From assembly GCA_035582835.1 (NCBI GenBank), contig JAYKAV010000666.1, positions 1,003,784 through 1,067,783 on the forward strand: a stretch of DNA of 64,000 nucleotides, in the 5' to 3' direction. This DNA is from Phoebastria nigripes. Taxonomy: Eukaryota; Chordata; Aves; Procellariiformes; Diomedeidae. This document shows, piece after piece, positions 1 to 14,000 of this stretch (the stretch's first letter is position 1; each line of letters begins with the position of its first letter). The position numbers were made by a program, and so were the translations under genes. The notes beneath the pieces were generated by a model. That model saw only the letters and a program-made list of their open reading frames with translations. It was not told where the DNA came from and made no database searches.

Positions 1-1553
1 TGGAGGGCAACAAGGAGATATACATGATCCCATCTAATCTCCTTTTTGTGCATTTTTTCTATTTACTCTGAAGGATCACATCTGTGTCACCAACAAAGAA
101 AGCCAATCATAATTAATGCTGACTCAGAAATTACAGAAGTAGAATATTCTACTACTGTAGCTCCTTCTACTTGCGATGTTTATGCTTAGATGGACCAAGA
201 ACTCTGAACAGATTGAGAATATGCCACAATACTAAGAAAGCCTCAAAACTAAAAGAAAAAATGTTGTAGTATATAATTTTCTCCCTACAAAACAAAAAGC
301 AAACAAACCAACCCTTAATTCTAAAGCACAGAACAAGTTATTTCAGAGCATAAAGATTAAAAGGACCCTTGGGGTTTCTGTTGAAACCGTATAACAGCAT
401 TGAGTATCAGTTCTAAAATGATATATATGCACAAAGCATACACATTGTTTAAGGATGTATAGACTCCTAGGTCACTCAGTCCAGCCTCAAACTACCAAAG
501 TGCTTTCCCATATCTTTGATAATATTCCATAAGTAAGACTGTATTCCTTTTCACTCTACTCTAGAAATAGTCAGTTATACTCAAATTAACTGACCAACTA
601 CAAGCCATAGGCAATCAAAAGTGATTTTTCAAAAATTGTTTTCAGGTAGCAAGGGGCTCATTTCAATTCTTAAACTTGACAAAAACTCCTCTGCTCATGA
701 AAATCTGCACTATACAATGGCATTCCTCAACTCACATTCTCAATGTATCCTTTCTCAAGGTCTTACAACTTTGCCACATTTCAAGTCATACAGTATGGCC
801 TCGACAATATTAACTTACCACAGTGTCAGTGATTTTCATTTTATAGACTAACAGCCTTCATCAGAAGCACAGGAACTGAACACCAGTTCTGGGACTTAGC
901 ATCAACATTTTTGTCTTTTGAGCATAAAACCCAGAAGTTTTAGATACTCACCCAACTACAGACCAATTCCAAATGCTATAATTTACAGGATCAGGAAGAT
1001 CACAGCAAAGGGTTATAAGACCATTTTAACTACATGTGGGTAACTCAAAGAGATTATGTTGGATACCTGAAGAGAAATAATAAGCTTATCCAGAGCTAAC
1101 ATGCCTTGAAACAGCCAAAGAAGCAAAAAGCAGATTTATACAGGAAATTACAGTTTCTTTCTAAGTGCCTCAATTCCACACTGATACCATGTGGCACTCC
1201 CATCCCATCTTTCTCTGGATTCTTGTTGACAGCAATTCACTGCCTTTACTTAAAGAAACTTTAACTATCTCAGTCAGAAACATCTTGGCAGTAATGATGA
1301 AAAACTCACCATTCATTCTGGCAGGTACCACAGCCATCTGTTGTTCAGGTGCAGGACTCGAACAGCTCAAGCAAGGGAATGAAAACAGCAGCCGAGGTGA
1401 GGAACATAGTGAAGAACAGGCCAGGCAGGCATAATTGCCCTGCGAGGTGGCCACACCACGTCCGGCACAGTAAGACAACCAAAGACCAACCTGCCCAAAG
1501 GAAAAAAATTGCAGTGGACTACAAATCTTGCCTTATCGGTAAGCCCATGCCTC
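1..1553. other. AT-rich intergenic DNA
   Basis: No coding sequence, RNA gene or repeat was recognised. By vertebrate synteny (PAX6-RCN1-WT1) this should be the space between WT1 and RCN1; no RCN1 exon is seen. Confidence 0.6.
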
Positions 1554-1614
1554 CACAGAATCATAGAATCATAGAATCATTTAGGTTGGGAAAGACCTTT
1601 AAGATAATTGAGTA
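1554..1614 (-). mobile_element. CR1 LINE 3'-end fragment
   Basis: The plus strand reads AGAATCATAGAATCATAGAA, then TTTAGGTTGGGAAAGACC and TTTAAGAT. This is the reverse complement of the avian CR1 3' end, with its terminal ATTCTATG-type short repeats, so the element's 3' end is at the left. It is a severely 5'-truncated, inactive copy and a strong pointer to a bird. Confidence 0.85.
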
Positions 1615-4600
1615 TTAGAAAACACTAAGCTTTGGAAAGAGTGGACATAAACATACAGATCTACGTGAACCAGTCTTCCTCTCCTGGAAAACTTGTCCCT
1701 GAGGATTGTAGAAGGTGGGTGTCTTCCCACATCGTGGGCTAGTAAGGATGTCCTGAACTCTCAGATGAGATACAGCTTGTAAACAGGTTACACATAAATA
1801 ATTGCAATTCTAAATTGAGGCCTGTCATTACCTCAGTCTCCAAGGCAATATGCCACAAAACAATAGTATAAACTGGTGATATAAACAGATAGTCCAGACC
1901 AGTCCTTAGCACGTTGCTTAATTTCACTCCATTGGTTACACACAGAGCTGAAACAATGCCTCACACTTAACTCATGTTTCCAAAACCTTATTGTTTCCAG
2001 GCTTTGGTAGGAAACAAATGCCTCAAACTAGCTTTTGCTTTCAGTTACAAAAGCAAAGATCACAAATTATTTATCCTCAGCATATCCTTAGCATTAAACC
2101 ACAGTGGATGTTTCCACCAATGACCTCAAGTATTCGGGTTTTTTGGTGGTTTTGCTACAGCATGTGTGATCTACAAGTATCATCTGTAAGGATTTGGTCT
2201 GCACAGTATTCTACTAAACACAGTGATTTTCTCAGAGCTGGACTCTCACTTTAATAAGATACAGCAAAGCTGTCCCACAGTTAAAGAAAATAAAGATGAA
2301 GCAAACAGCTTTGTTTTGACCTGACCACATATGTTACACCAGCCAAGAGGAGGGAAAAGGGGTAACCCTATTAAAAATTCTTATCTTCTTGCTGCAGCTA
2401 TTTCATTCGTCTTGGGTATCGTTACTAAAGGGAATTATCAGATTTATGCCATCTGCGTTTCTATTCTAATTCTTGAATAAGGATTTTTACACACTCACTC
2501 CAAAAGGGAAAATGTTTTCATATGAACACTGCTTAAATATACACATTATCAGTCTGGACATGATTTTTTAACCTCTCAGGTGTGTATATATATATATTAC
2601 TTTTTATAAAAGCATTTAAAAGTTCTACATGTTTACTTCAAAAGCCTCACTGTTCCTTAAACTAAAATCTTATCCTCCATAGTATTTGACAATTCACTCA
2701 GACTTCAAGATTTATCTGTTCTTTATATAACCTATATCTCAGTTTTTACCAGACTACCAACCTAAGCTACAAAACAATATTCATTCCAAGCCAGCAAGTG
2801 ATCTCATTTCATACGCACATTCTCTATCTGAGTCCAAGTCCCTACAAGGCAAGTATACAATGCGATTTCCTGCAAAAGAAAACCTCTGAAATTAGTCAGG
2901 CTGACAAGAAACTCAGATTAGACTTGGCAAAAGGTTCACAAAGACTTAGCCAAATTGGCTGTTTCTGATTTCTAATGACACCTAAAATCATGTTTGAGCC
3001 ACTCCAGTTTTATGGATCATAATCCCAATGAAGTAAACCCCTGTTTCTTTTCCAGACTGATTCCCTCCCATAGTACCACAAACCAGCAAGGCAACAACTG
3101 ATCTGCAATAAACAAGTCCTTACTGAGGTGTTATAAGTATTACATATAAAATGACACTGTTTTATAGAAATCCAGCAATGTCACAAGATCCACAAAACCC
3201 CCTCCGCTGTAATCAGAATTCTCACAAGAATCACAAGTAAAAAACTTCATGCTCACAAAACATAACAATACTGTTTCAAAAATGATGATACTTCGTGCAA
3301 ACCAAAATATATTCTCCATGCGAAAGAAGAGGTCAGCTTAAGACATGGCTTACATATATTGCAATTCTCTACAGGAAATAAACCTAAAAACCACAGAAGG
3401 ATGTGCACAGTAGACACACCAAATTAAAGTTAGTATTTAAAAATGCATGGGAAAAAATCCATATTTAAGTATATTCCACTGCAACTGTGAATAAACTAAA
3501 CTGGAATTTTGACAAACATGAAAACAATCTAGTTACAGTTATTATGTGGCTGATTTTGGCCTAATGGAGACAAGTTAGAAATACCTACAGCCCCACTGAA
3601 AACAAGCTGAACTCATAATTCACTGCATTTTGGTTTTATATCCATCTTTGTTAACTTACAATACAATAAGGATTTAATTAACAGAATGGTTTCATACCAT
3701 CAAATAATTTCACTGGCCAAGCACAAAGGATACCAAATCACCTTCGAAAAACCTGACAGAACATGATTAGAAAGATTTAGTTTGCAAAACTTCTATTACC
3801 ACATGTTACTTTTTTTGAGGGGGAAATTGACCCAATTATGATTTTGCACGTATTTACTCTTTTTACTTATTATTGCACTCTACTTTTTTGTGCTCTTACA
3901 CTTTGCCTTCTTTTCCTTTAAAATGAAATTAAAGTGATCTGACTTGTACTGCCCAGGACAGGGAAGAAGAGAAATCATCAAATTCTGGAATCCTAGAATG
4001 CGGTGTTTCCATAGCTTGAGACTCTTGCAGGGATCTGAGACAGAGGATGCATGATATATCGAACCCTATCAACTTAATTTCAGTAGGCTTGCTTTATTTT
4101 CTTATCCTTTGGTTGCTTTTCCAAGTGAACACAAGAGGGCACAGCTCCTGTGCAATCTCAGACTGTATTTGTATTCAGCATACGCCAAACTAAAATCACT
4201 TCTTCCTACACGCAAAGCATTCCCCTGTGGAAAGCTCGCATGCCAAAATAAGGCAAAGCGGCAGACCAGAAATCTTACGTACATACAATTTGAGCTACTA
4301 TATGAAAACTAAAATGCTGTAAGTGAAATAACATAAGATTACCATGTGATAAAGGTAAACCAGGACCTCAAAAAGAAATGTGTAGCATGTACAAGTTAAA
4401 ATATCTATTTCAGGAAATCTGACACTGATTCAACCAACACCTGAAGATCCTGGATATAAAGCATCCTGGAAAAGAAAATGCAGAATGACTCAGGAAAAGG
4501 ATCAGCCTGATAACAGGGGGGAAACAAAATGAGAATATAGGATTCTTCCCTGCATTAATCCTTTGAGGCCAAGCTTATCAATCTATTTTTAATACAATGA

Positions 4601-7600
4601 TTAAAAATAAGGCTGAGGTTGGAAGACTTACTAGTTTCTGTACTCTGCAACAGTAAATCAGGTATTCCACTGAAATATAATATTTCGTGCTCTGACATAA
4701 TCCAAAGCAATTTTTAAAATTCTAGTTATAAAAAATAGGCAATAGTCAATAACAGAACTAGCTTTTGCTAAGTTAAAAAAAAAAAAAGAATAAACTGTAT
4801 AGTGCAGGTAAGCAATACATGTATTCAGAAGCTACATGCAAGCACCAAGAAGCTAATCAAAAGTCAGGGGCTGGTAAGAAATACTGTTCAGAGCTNACTG
4901 TTAACACTGCAGCATCCACTCACAGCTCAAGCACCTTCTACAAACATTTTCTCCTGATGCAGAAGCAGACAGGTAAAAAACACCAGGTATTTGGCCATCT
5001 CCTCATCCGCCTGCAGTACGACCCTGCACTAGTAAAAAGCCCTGCCTTTGGCTGTGCAGCACCACGCTGCACGTAAGGCACAGAAGTTTTCATTCAAGTA
5101 GCTCCAGCCACAGACAAACCCCACTGTGGTGTGGAACCACCACAGCCTACCTCTCTAAATCAGCGAAACATCTTGTTCCTAAAAGCAGGGCACCGATACT
5201 CTCAGCAGGCAGGCTATACCATTTTACTGAGTTTGCCGGCGCACCTCTCGCTGTATCAGTTGCATTATTTACAGTATCACGCCTGCCTTCAGAGGAACCA
5301 AGCCCATGAATTCAGCTGCCCAAAGAAGAATGGTGCTCTTACAGCACATGGTAATGTTATCAGTAAAAGCAAGCAACTTCTGCTTTTTGCACATATTGAC
5401 AATTCATATAAGCAACCAACTGCTCTGTCTTCTTAGTTCAAAAGCACCTGCCTTCATGGGAAAGGTAAAGCCTAAGGAAAGCTACTGTGACATCTGAATG
5501 AGAAAGATGCAGTCTGGAAAGCAGCTCACAAGAAACATGCAAATGAAAACAGGGGCTGACATCAACGCTATGGTGGAAATCTCTAAAAANGACTATAGTA
5601 TACAGGCATGATTAGAGCGTAGATTCAACACATATTCTGTAGCTTCTAGGATACATCACAAATCCTAAAACAGCTTCGGCGATAAGATTTAAAACATTTT
5701 TTAAATTGTTGATCTTACCACACTGCTTTTCCTGAAGAAATACTTCGCTTTTGCTGTTAAAATTTTAAAAAGCTGGAATTGGACCAGAAAGACACTCCTG
5801 TCATGGCACTACTGCCAATGAGACATCAGACAGCATGGTTTAATTCATGACAGGACTTAAACACAGCAAGGCTCAGCATCAAGATGCTTGGCTGTAGGTG
5901 CTCAGATGTGTCTTAAACTCCACCGTCCTCCTAGGTGAGGCTCTTCCTCACATCCCAAAAGCCCATCCTGCACTTCAGATGCCTATGTCATCTTGCTGGA
6001 TATAGATGACTGGCTCAATTTTCTTCNAAAGTAAGCCCAGTGAAAACAACACTTTTTATCTAACAGTAACCAGAGTGTCCAAAAAGCAAGAAACTCGAGA
6101 GTACAACCTCTTTGGTGGAAGAAGTTCAAAACACCTTTCACCTTGCATAAAACTGCCCTAACCACTAGGTTGTAGGCAGTAGCACAGCAAAGGCATCTGC
6201 CACCTCTCCTATGATGGCACACCACTGAACACACACAGGTTCCGATCACCAAAAACCTGTAATCAGGTTCCTGCCTTATGTGCATCTTCTACCTGGCCTT
6301 CTTTTATAGCAGGAGAAAACAAGAGTAATTACAATGAACTAAAGGGTGAAAAGAAAACCAAGCCTTTTATACAAAGTATGAATGAAAGAAAGTGTCCATG
6401 CAGTTCATGGCATGAATGTCCCTAGTCATTATCTATCAGCACAAATACAGCCTTGGCTGTAAAGTGCTTGTCTGTTTATAAGTCCATAACTTTACAAAAA
6501 ATGGCAAGCATTCAACTATGGAACTATGCAGAAAATTACTACTGCTGTGTACTTTACTGAGGACTTTAAGGCCAAATTTTTTTTAGTGTATCAGACTATT
6601 GTACTAGGAAGCCACATTTTAGTTTGCATTTTTGCTCCTGGGATCTGAGTAACACATGCTTTGCTGTGACTGAGATAAGTTACACTAAGCAAGTAACTAT
6701 TAGTAGCAAAAAATAACATTTTCCTCCTCCTTTCTTGGTATTATTTATATTAGCAAGTGCACTATGTCTGTTTGTCCTCTGTATAAAGACATAACTGAAA
6801 AATAAAACAGTTCTCCAGCTCAGGTAAAAATTATGAAAAGCAGTTGTAGTATGTCCAGAACTGAGTGTAAAAAGAGAGCAAGTTCAGGAAAAGAGAGCAG
6901 ATTATAGAGAGGAAGGAACAAGCACGTCATCAGACTGCTTGTTCTGATTAAGTTCTATCAATTGTGTATAATTTTAAGCAAAATTATCTTCAAGATCAAA
7001 ACCAATTTCCAAAAATTAGAGCCCAACAAAATGAGGCACATCTTACTGTTTGCTTTTGCCTACTTCAGTAGTATGATATAAATTTGTCATAAAAGCAGAA
7101 TTAATTCTTAATTCTTTTCAGAAGTAACCGTTTCAAAAGTAGTAACAGGCTTTAAAAGAAAGCAGAGATCACATCAGTCCACATTAGTTTCTGGCCCCAT
7201 TCTCTGAAATGCTATATGTTATCGCGCACATGTTTGTTTTTATCTGTCAGTGTGGTTTATTGTTAGGGAAGTGTAGTATCAGCTGTCTCTTCCCTGCCAT
7301 CAAAGCTACTTCGTTAAAGTTAATAGTGTTTGACTTCCAGAGGATCTTTTACGAAGGTAACACAAAAAACTTCTGCTCGTCATTATTTTTCCAGCAGTAA
7401 AGACACCAAATGGATGCAGTATCCCCTTTACCTTTTAAAAAAAAATTCCATTGCATTAATCCATTGAAAGCATTTAAGAATTCTGTTTGTCATTTACTAA
7501 ATTACTTTAGCTGTGAGAAACCAAAATGTTAACCGCACACCATCAGATGGCAGACAACACTGTATTAATGAATATCTGCCTCGGTTTGCAGAATACTACT

Positions 7601-10600
7601 GTACAAAGGTCCCTACCCACCTGTGTTAGTCTGCACTGCCTGCTGTCTAACATTACCCCTTAATGGTTGTAACTGCTTGCGTTAACCGACATGAAACATT
7701 TAGCAACACCCTGCCTCCAGCCCAGATGAACACATTATAATAGTCTTAACTAAAGAACATTTAGAGAATATAACATTGATTTCATTAATAACTTCTGCTT
7801 GGTTTCAACTTAACTAATTAGAAGTTGAGAAGTGTTTGATAAGCTGTATAACTTTAAAAACTTTTTCTACACTTCCAAAAACTTATTCCTTTTTATGATA
7901 CTGTCACTGGTCTGCCTCCTCATCTCTATCTTCTGCAAGATGCTGTAACTACATCTGATTTCAAGAACAAGGGTCTTTCCAAATAACTGGCGTTATTTGG
8001 AGGGGGCGGCGGGAACTGGGAATACATTTTATTACTTTTAATCAGAAATCACCAATTCTGTGAATATCTATTATATTAATAAAAATAATAATTCTTAGAA
8101 CTGCAGGAACATAACCAAACATCATCAAAATTTATGCTGACAAATATTTATATTTAAAAGCTGCTTACATAAATAAAATGCTGCTGCTTTAAATAAAAAC
8201 CTGTTAATTTTCATAAAACCACTTAGGGACTGAGCATATGGGTTTTAGTATAATACACATGTATCCTATTAACAGTAAAAATGCAAAGACATGACATAAT
8301 CATCAGGAACTTGTTCCTGTATAACACAAGTTATCTTAAAAATAACAAAACCCAGTAATCTTTAACAAGATCAACACAGTTTCAGATATGTTAGAATGGT
8401 CTGACATATTCACAAACATTTGTTAATTCTAACGAATGTTTATCAGCTCAAATACAAGAGGACCCAAGTTCAAACCAATTTTACTCTAAGTATGTGAAAT
8501 ATGCTATAAAAATCCTGTGTACCTCAATAACCTGCAGTAAAAGAAAAATAAAAAGAAGTATTTCATGCAGTATTAAGAAACATCCAATCTCCTAAAAGAC
8601 ATTACAATAAAATATTGTAAAAAGAGAGAGGATTCATCTAATGCTTGCAATAGTAAAATTAGTAAAATTAGTGTTTTATAATAGATAGTTTTCCCATGCA
8701 CACACCCCTTTAAATATGAGGAGGATTTTTTTGCCAGCCATTTTTACCTGAATAATCTCAGTACCATCTTTTCAACATGTACAAGTGCATCAAGACTATT
8801 CATGGTATCTAGGAATACATAAGGTCATTTAACTGCTAAATTGGCATTGCTGAGGAACCAGACACTAAGGCAGGTATGCACATCTTTGGTGCATTTTACT
8901 CTATTTTTAAAAATAGTGTCTTTTTCAATATGCTCCTCATCTTAATAAGTATGTACATACGTGTGCATATATAAAACTATTTTCTCTATCAGGAAATCAC
9001 ATCAGTTGAAGTGTACAGAACCAAAGTCCAGCAAACAATGTTTCATTACATAAAATCTGAGGTATATTTACTGAATGAGCCCCTCCAGGGGAAATTACTG
9101 AAGGCAACAAGGTTGAAAATAAACTAACTATGTATTTTGCATGAATCAACTGTTAAGACTTCCAAAAAAAGTACAAAAGAATATACCTCTGGACTACGGC
9201 TACGAACATGGTGTGTGAACAAAACCCTTGGTAGCTAGCACAAGGGGGAGCAGTTGGGTAATATTAACAAGGCTTGTGACCCTCCTTGGAGAGGATCAAG
9301 ATGCAGGTTTACAGAACCTGCTCGCAGGCTGCCTCAGCCTACTGCAGAGACAGCTGCTTTTCAGAAACTCCCTGACATGCCCTCAAAAAAGCATCCACCA
9401 AAAAACTAAAGCTTGCTTCATCAAAACCACCCTCTCCACATGCATACTCCAAAACACAGCTTTGGCAATTTCACCACGCNGCCTGATGCAATGTCTGCAT
9501 CTGTTTTCTAAAAAGCAAAAAGAGTAATTACAGCTGCAATCTGGTTGCTATTTTTCAGTTGCAATACCCAAATGTTTGCGGGGAGGAGAGAACTTCTATA
9601 CAATTATTTCATTTTGGTAATACAGCAACACTGCAAATCAAGTGAATTACAAGACATCAGAGAATATCATGTAAGTCTCTATGTGCCCCTGCATTTCGAT
9701 TCATTTCAAGTGTTATAAGAAAATACTGTCAGCTTTTCCTCCGTCCTGCGGGAAACAGTAAGTTGCAGTGCACACTGAAATATACTGGAAGGAAATTGTA
9801 AGTCATTGGCCCTTGTGAACTTTGTTGTTTTACTGACAAAAGTGATCCTTCTGCAAAAATCTGGAAGGAGATCCTCAACCCAAGTTTGTTGTCACAGTTT
9901 ACTGTGATGTTCTTCCAGATTAATACAGCTGTAGCACTTCCTGTGCTTGCTGTCTGGAAACCACCTTCTCCGATACCCAGGACTGTACGCTCCTTAGGAC
10001 CCAGAAACCTTTTAGTTTCATATTTGCGAAACACAGTTAAACACAACCCCCTTCTGTCTGTGACTAGCAATCTCTGCTGCTACAGTGAAACACTATTTCA
10101 AACAAAAACTTTAAAAATAATTAGCATGGTAAAAGAGGTAACCTTCCACGCTGAAGTGCCAAATGCAAAATGATTTAAAAAAAAATAAAAATCACCGGGC
10201 AAATAGATTTGAAGCAGTGAAGCAGGCAGTCAAACAAAGAGTTCACTTCTAATCCAGAGCTTCAAACAATAACTGCTTTCTATGTAAAATATATTTCATA
10301 AATGAATTTATACTATTATCCTATCTAAGTCTTCATAACAACTCTGAGAAAGAAAACTGTAAAATACCAGACAGAAAAATCCTCTATCTGGCAATTACTC
10401 TTACTAGTACTTATTCCACTTTTCAGATAACTTTATAAAAGAAATTCATATGTGCAAAACCCCACCCAAATTCCACAGAAGCCAGTGTGAGTCCTTCCAC
10501 AGGAGCCTGTGAGAGCTTCACTGAGTTCATACCATTCGCTACACCGCAGACCACGCTCCATCCATTAGCATTTTGAAAGCCTAAAATAGTAAAGCTTCAT

Positions 10601-11280
10601 ACTCAGNTAGGATACAATAAATAAATAAAAAACCCCACACCTTTTTAATTCTTACAATCAGTTTTAGATAAGCTTTTTCGTAAATTGAAAGGATCATCAC
10701 CAGAGTCAAACTTTAAAACTATCACTCTGCAACACCTGCAAGCAACTTTTATCTCCACAGAATTGCTGAAGTTAAATTTCACCAGCTGGGAAGACCACGA
10801 TCATCGTTAAAAGAAATGCAAGAAAATCCCTTCAGCGCAGCAGAATCTGAACTGCAGGTCCAATAAATCAGCCGGTTAGTTTAATTATAAAGAGCATATT
10901 TATAGTGGAATCACTCCAAAAACATTACAGATAGGCCAATTAGTCAGAGCCTTCCCTCAGAATAGAGTGAACNTAAACTGTATTCTTTACTTCTGTAGGT
11001 TATGTGAAGATTTTCATCTGGCAGAAAAACTTTTCTCATTTAAATCCACACTGTCCTTTTTCTTTTTTACTTACTGCACACTGTTGTTAACCGAAGGAAA
11101 GATTTAAGGGTTTTTAACCAAAGTATCTGTTGGAAGTTCCAAGTAAAGCCTTGACAGGGCCCAGCTTGCCAAGAACTGCACTTTCTACCAGTAAGCAAGG
11201 AAATCCATCCAGCTTTTTTTTTTAAAGAAAGAAGACATTTCCTTTGGAATTTGTTTTCTCTTCTAACGATTCTGTGTGCT
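1615..11280. other. AT-rich intergenic DNA
   Basis: About 9.7 kb with no recognised gene. Short open frames are below 115 codons and show no known protein. Simple (TA)n runs occur at about 2585-2598. Several single ambiguous bases are present (4896, 5590, 6027, 9480, 10607, 10973). Confidence 0.6.
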
Positions 11281-11284
11281 CGCT

Positions 11285-11640
11285 GCCCAACACAAACACA
11301 CACCTTTCCCCAAGGACAGGGAACAGCTCCGAGCACCCGAGGGGCCTGCAGTGGCAGCGAGGCCCCCCAGCCCGGGCAGGTGTCCGGGCAGCCATTCCCC
11401 CCTCAGGACCCAGCCCCAGGCAAGGGGGCTCAGCCAGCCGGGTGCTCCCGGGCTGTGGCTGTGCCTCCGCCCGTGGCACTGCTTCCCCCCTCGCGCACAG
11501 GTTGTTTCTCGACATTTTTGTGAGGAAGACCCAACGTTTTGTTCAGGAAAAGCATCACGTCCCATGGGTATGGACCTGGTACCCGAGGCGGGCGGGGGAG
11601 CGCAGGCACTGCTGCCAGAGCGGGATGAGAAATGGTTGGG
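11285..11640. promoter_or_regulatory. Isolated GC-rich block
   Basis: About 350 bases of GC-rich sequence with roughly 18 CpGs stand alone in AT-rich DNA, about 22 kb past the WT1 stop. Open frames on both strands (about 90-133 codons) are not recognisable. It is a candidate small CpG island, for example the promoter of an unannotated noncoding transcript, or an enhancer. Plus- and minus-strand AATAAA hexamers follow at 11819-11824 and 11857-11862. Confidence 0.4.
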
Positions 11641-13377
11641 GGTAGGGAAAAGGTCTTAACCTTTGCGTGTGTGTTTTAAGGAAAGGGGCAGTCTTTTTAG
11701 GCCTTGCATTTGACCTCCTTACATCAGGAAAATGCTATAATCTGAAGGACTGCCCTTTTATTTTAAAGGATAATTTGTTCTAAATACATGCATCGTCAGT
11801 ATGATGGACTGATAGATAAATAAAATGAGCGTGTTCCAAACTGTTCATGGTACACTTTTATTACACAGTATACATGTTATACTGCAACACCGGCCACTTG
11901 ATAAGTTCAGTTCACACAACGTTGCTGACATCCCTGATGTGCCTAGGAAGAAAAAAGACACTTGTTTTGTCTAGTCTAGATGGTAAGAAGGTAGATAGTC
12001 TCCATGCTGTCACCTGATCCAAGACTAGTTTAGCCGACAGCAGGAAGCAGTTCTGTAGTACGTGGTTATCTGAGGTTTTCTTCTCTGTAAACTATGTTGT
12101 ATCACAGTGAAGGATTTGTGCAATCTAATGAGAAAGCAGAAAGTGTATCAGAGCAAGCCCAGCTTTCATGGGAGTATTTAGCCCTGGGCAGGTTATTAAA
12201 AGGGCCTCTGGAGTGTAGTCATAAAAAGAGGGACGAATTTCAAAGGTAACTCAGCACAACAAATAGCCAAGCAGGAACAACTTCATGTAACTGCCAAGAG
12301 GAATATGGCTGACGCTCAAAAATTCAAAAAAAGCAGAAACATGATAAGAATAGAAAGGATGTTCATTTTCAAGCAGAAGATAAGATATGGATTAAAGTTC
12401 ATTCTCAGAATAGTGCAGAGAAAGATTTTACGGCTGCATTAACCCCAAACCAGAAGATTCCTTACTGAGTTATTTAAGTAATAGGGTAAACTGAACCACA
12501 ATGCTTACTGTACGCAACGTGTGCTGCTGTGGATGTAAACCTTGGCATGCTTATACTGCTGGGGATTCTGCAGCCTTTATTCTGGAATTGTGGTAGAATT
12601 CAATTTTTATATTCTTTAGTTTTCACCTCTGATTTTATCTACATGGACATTAAATTTATTCATTCCTTTATGTTCTTTACCTCTGTCATTCAGTATTTAG
12701 CTCTCCCTCAAGAAAAGCAAATAACCACAGAAAGGGTGGTAACCGTGTAACTAATTTCTTACATACAAATGTTGTTAACTTTCTTTCCTTTTTTCATTAC
12801 ATACATATAATTTCCACTCATGTACATCATGNCCTAATGATGATCATTAGTTGATAAGCTGGAGAAGGAGAGCTTGTGAAGGGAGAGGGGCTGGACAACA
12901 CGGGTCAGCTCAAGGAAAGGATTCTCCCTTTCTGATCAGCGTGGCACACCTTGCAAAATTAACTGGAGAAGCAGCANACAAATGGTTTGACAAAGCTTGT
13001 ATCACCAGCAAAACAAGGCAGGGAAAAAGGACTGGGGACAATAATAGTTAGGAAGGACAGGCAAAGCTGTACATGGTTTTTAAGTTAAGGAAAGAAAGTT
13101 GAAGTAAAATAAAAACCTACTAGAGAAATTTGTGAAACTATATTGAGTTTCTTATAGACCTGGCAATGGGGCAGTCTGCAAGTATACATTTAGCCTTCAA
13201 AAGTGATCTAGGACACTCCTAAGGTGTATAGTGTGAGTATATTGAGTCCATTATTCAAAACAGGAATGAATATGAATGATCTTTAGCTGTTAGGAAGCTG
13301 CTGCTGCAATAATAACTTGACGGAAGCATTGCAGGTTCACATACCGAGTCTCAGTTTCACCTCCATTTTAGCTTCCT
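11641..13377. other. AT-rich intergenic DNA
   Basis: No gene was recognised. It contains converging polyadenylation-like hexamers, AATAAA on plus at 11819-11824 and on minus at 11857-11862. The meaning is uncertain because such hexamers are frequent in AT-rich DNA. Confidence 0.55.
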
Positions 13378-13515
13378 TCATGTCCTTGGGCAAATCACTT
13401 GATCTTGGCAAGTGTCTTTCTTCTGTAATACAAATCTGTTGGTAATATTTCCCTTTGTCCATTCTTTGTCCAAGTAGACAATAAACTCTTCTGAACAAGG
13501 ACAGCCTCTTGCATA
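13378..13515 (+). repeat. Ancient L2/MIR-like fragment
   Basis: The plus strand has CATGTCCTTGGGCAAATCAC, then CTTCTGTAATACA, TAATATTTCCCTTTG and GACAATAAACTCTTCTGAAC. The order matches the old amniote MIR/L2-type wording (CCTTGGGCAAGTCACTTAA, then CATCTGTAAAATGGG, then GATTGTAAGCTCTTTG). Heavily diverged; the exact family needs a repeat library. Confidence 0.6.
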
Positions 13516-13781
13516 AAAGTGCTACAGTAATAAAAAGAATGGTTTCTGAGTTTTTTCAGACTGTACATTCTTGGTTTACTAAGGAGAAATATCCAGGTTT
13601 GAAAGACTTTATGACATTTTCTGAAATGTTATTAATTATTATCTATGGGGATAAACCAGAATTCACCAGAAGTTCATTAGTCACCTTTTCAGGCTATGAA
13701 GATGTATTTGGTTAGTTATATGTGGAAAGGAACAGCAGACCTTTCCAGTGCCCCTCTTGTCCTACTGTTCCTTTCATATTT

Positions 13782-14000
13782 TTCTCCCACTCTCAGCTTC
13801 ACTTCTTTTTCCATGTTGCCTCTTATAGTTTGAATAACTTCCCATCTGCCACATGCCAAATCTCCTTTAGATCCTTTCTTAAAACCTACTTCCTTCACAT
13901 AGCCTACTTACGCTGATATTTTCACCAAGACATCTCCATTCATTCCCCATCTGAACTATTGTCCCATAAATCATATTTGTCTTGCTTAGATTGTCAGCGC
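13782..14000 (+). repeat. Ancient L2/CR1-like fragment
   Basis: Phrases such as GATCCTTTCTTAAAACCTAC, TTCACATAGCCTAC and CTTGCTTAGATTGTCAGC resemble an old amniote LINE-derived repeat (TTAAAACCCACTTCTTC, then TGCCTAGATTGTAAGC). Same orientation as the neighbouring fragment at 13.4 kb, so both may be remains of one element. Confidence 0.5.

Noticed and set aside
11244..11659. Possible protein-coding exon in the GC-rich block at 11.3 kb
   Set aside because: Open frames exist on both strands with no recognisable motif, and no paired splice signals stand out; kept only as a GC-rich block.
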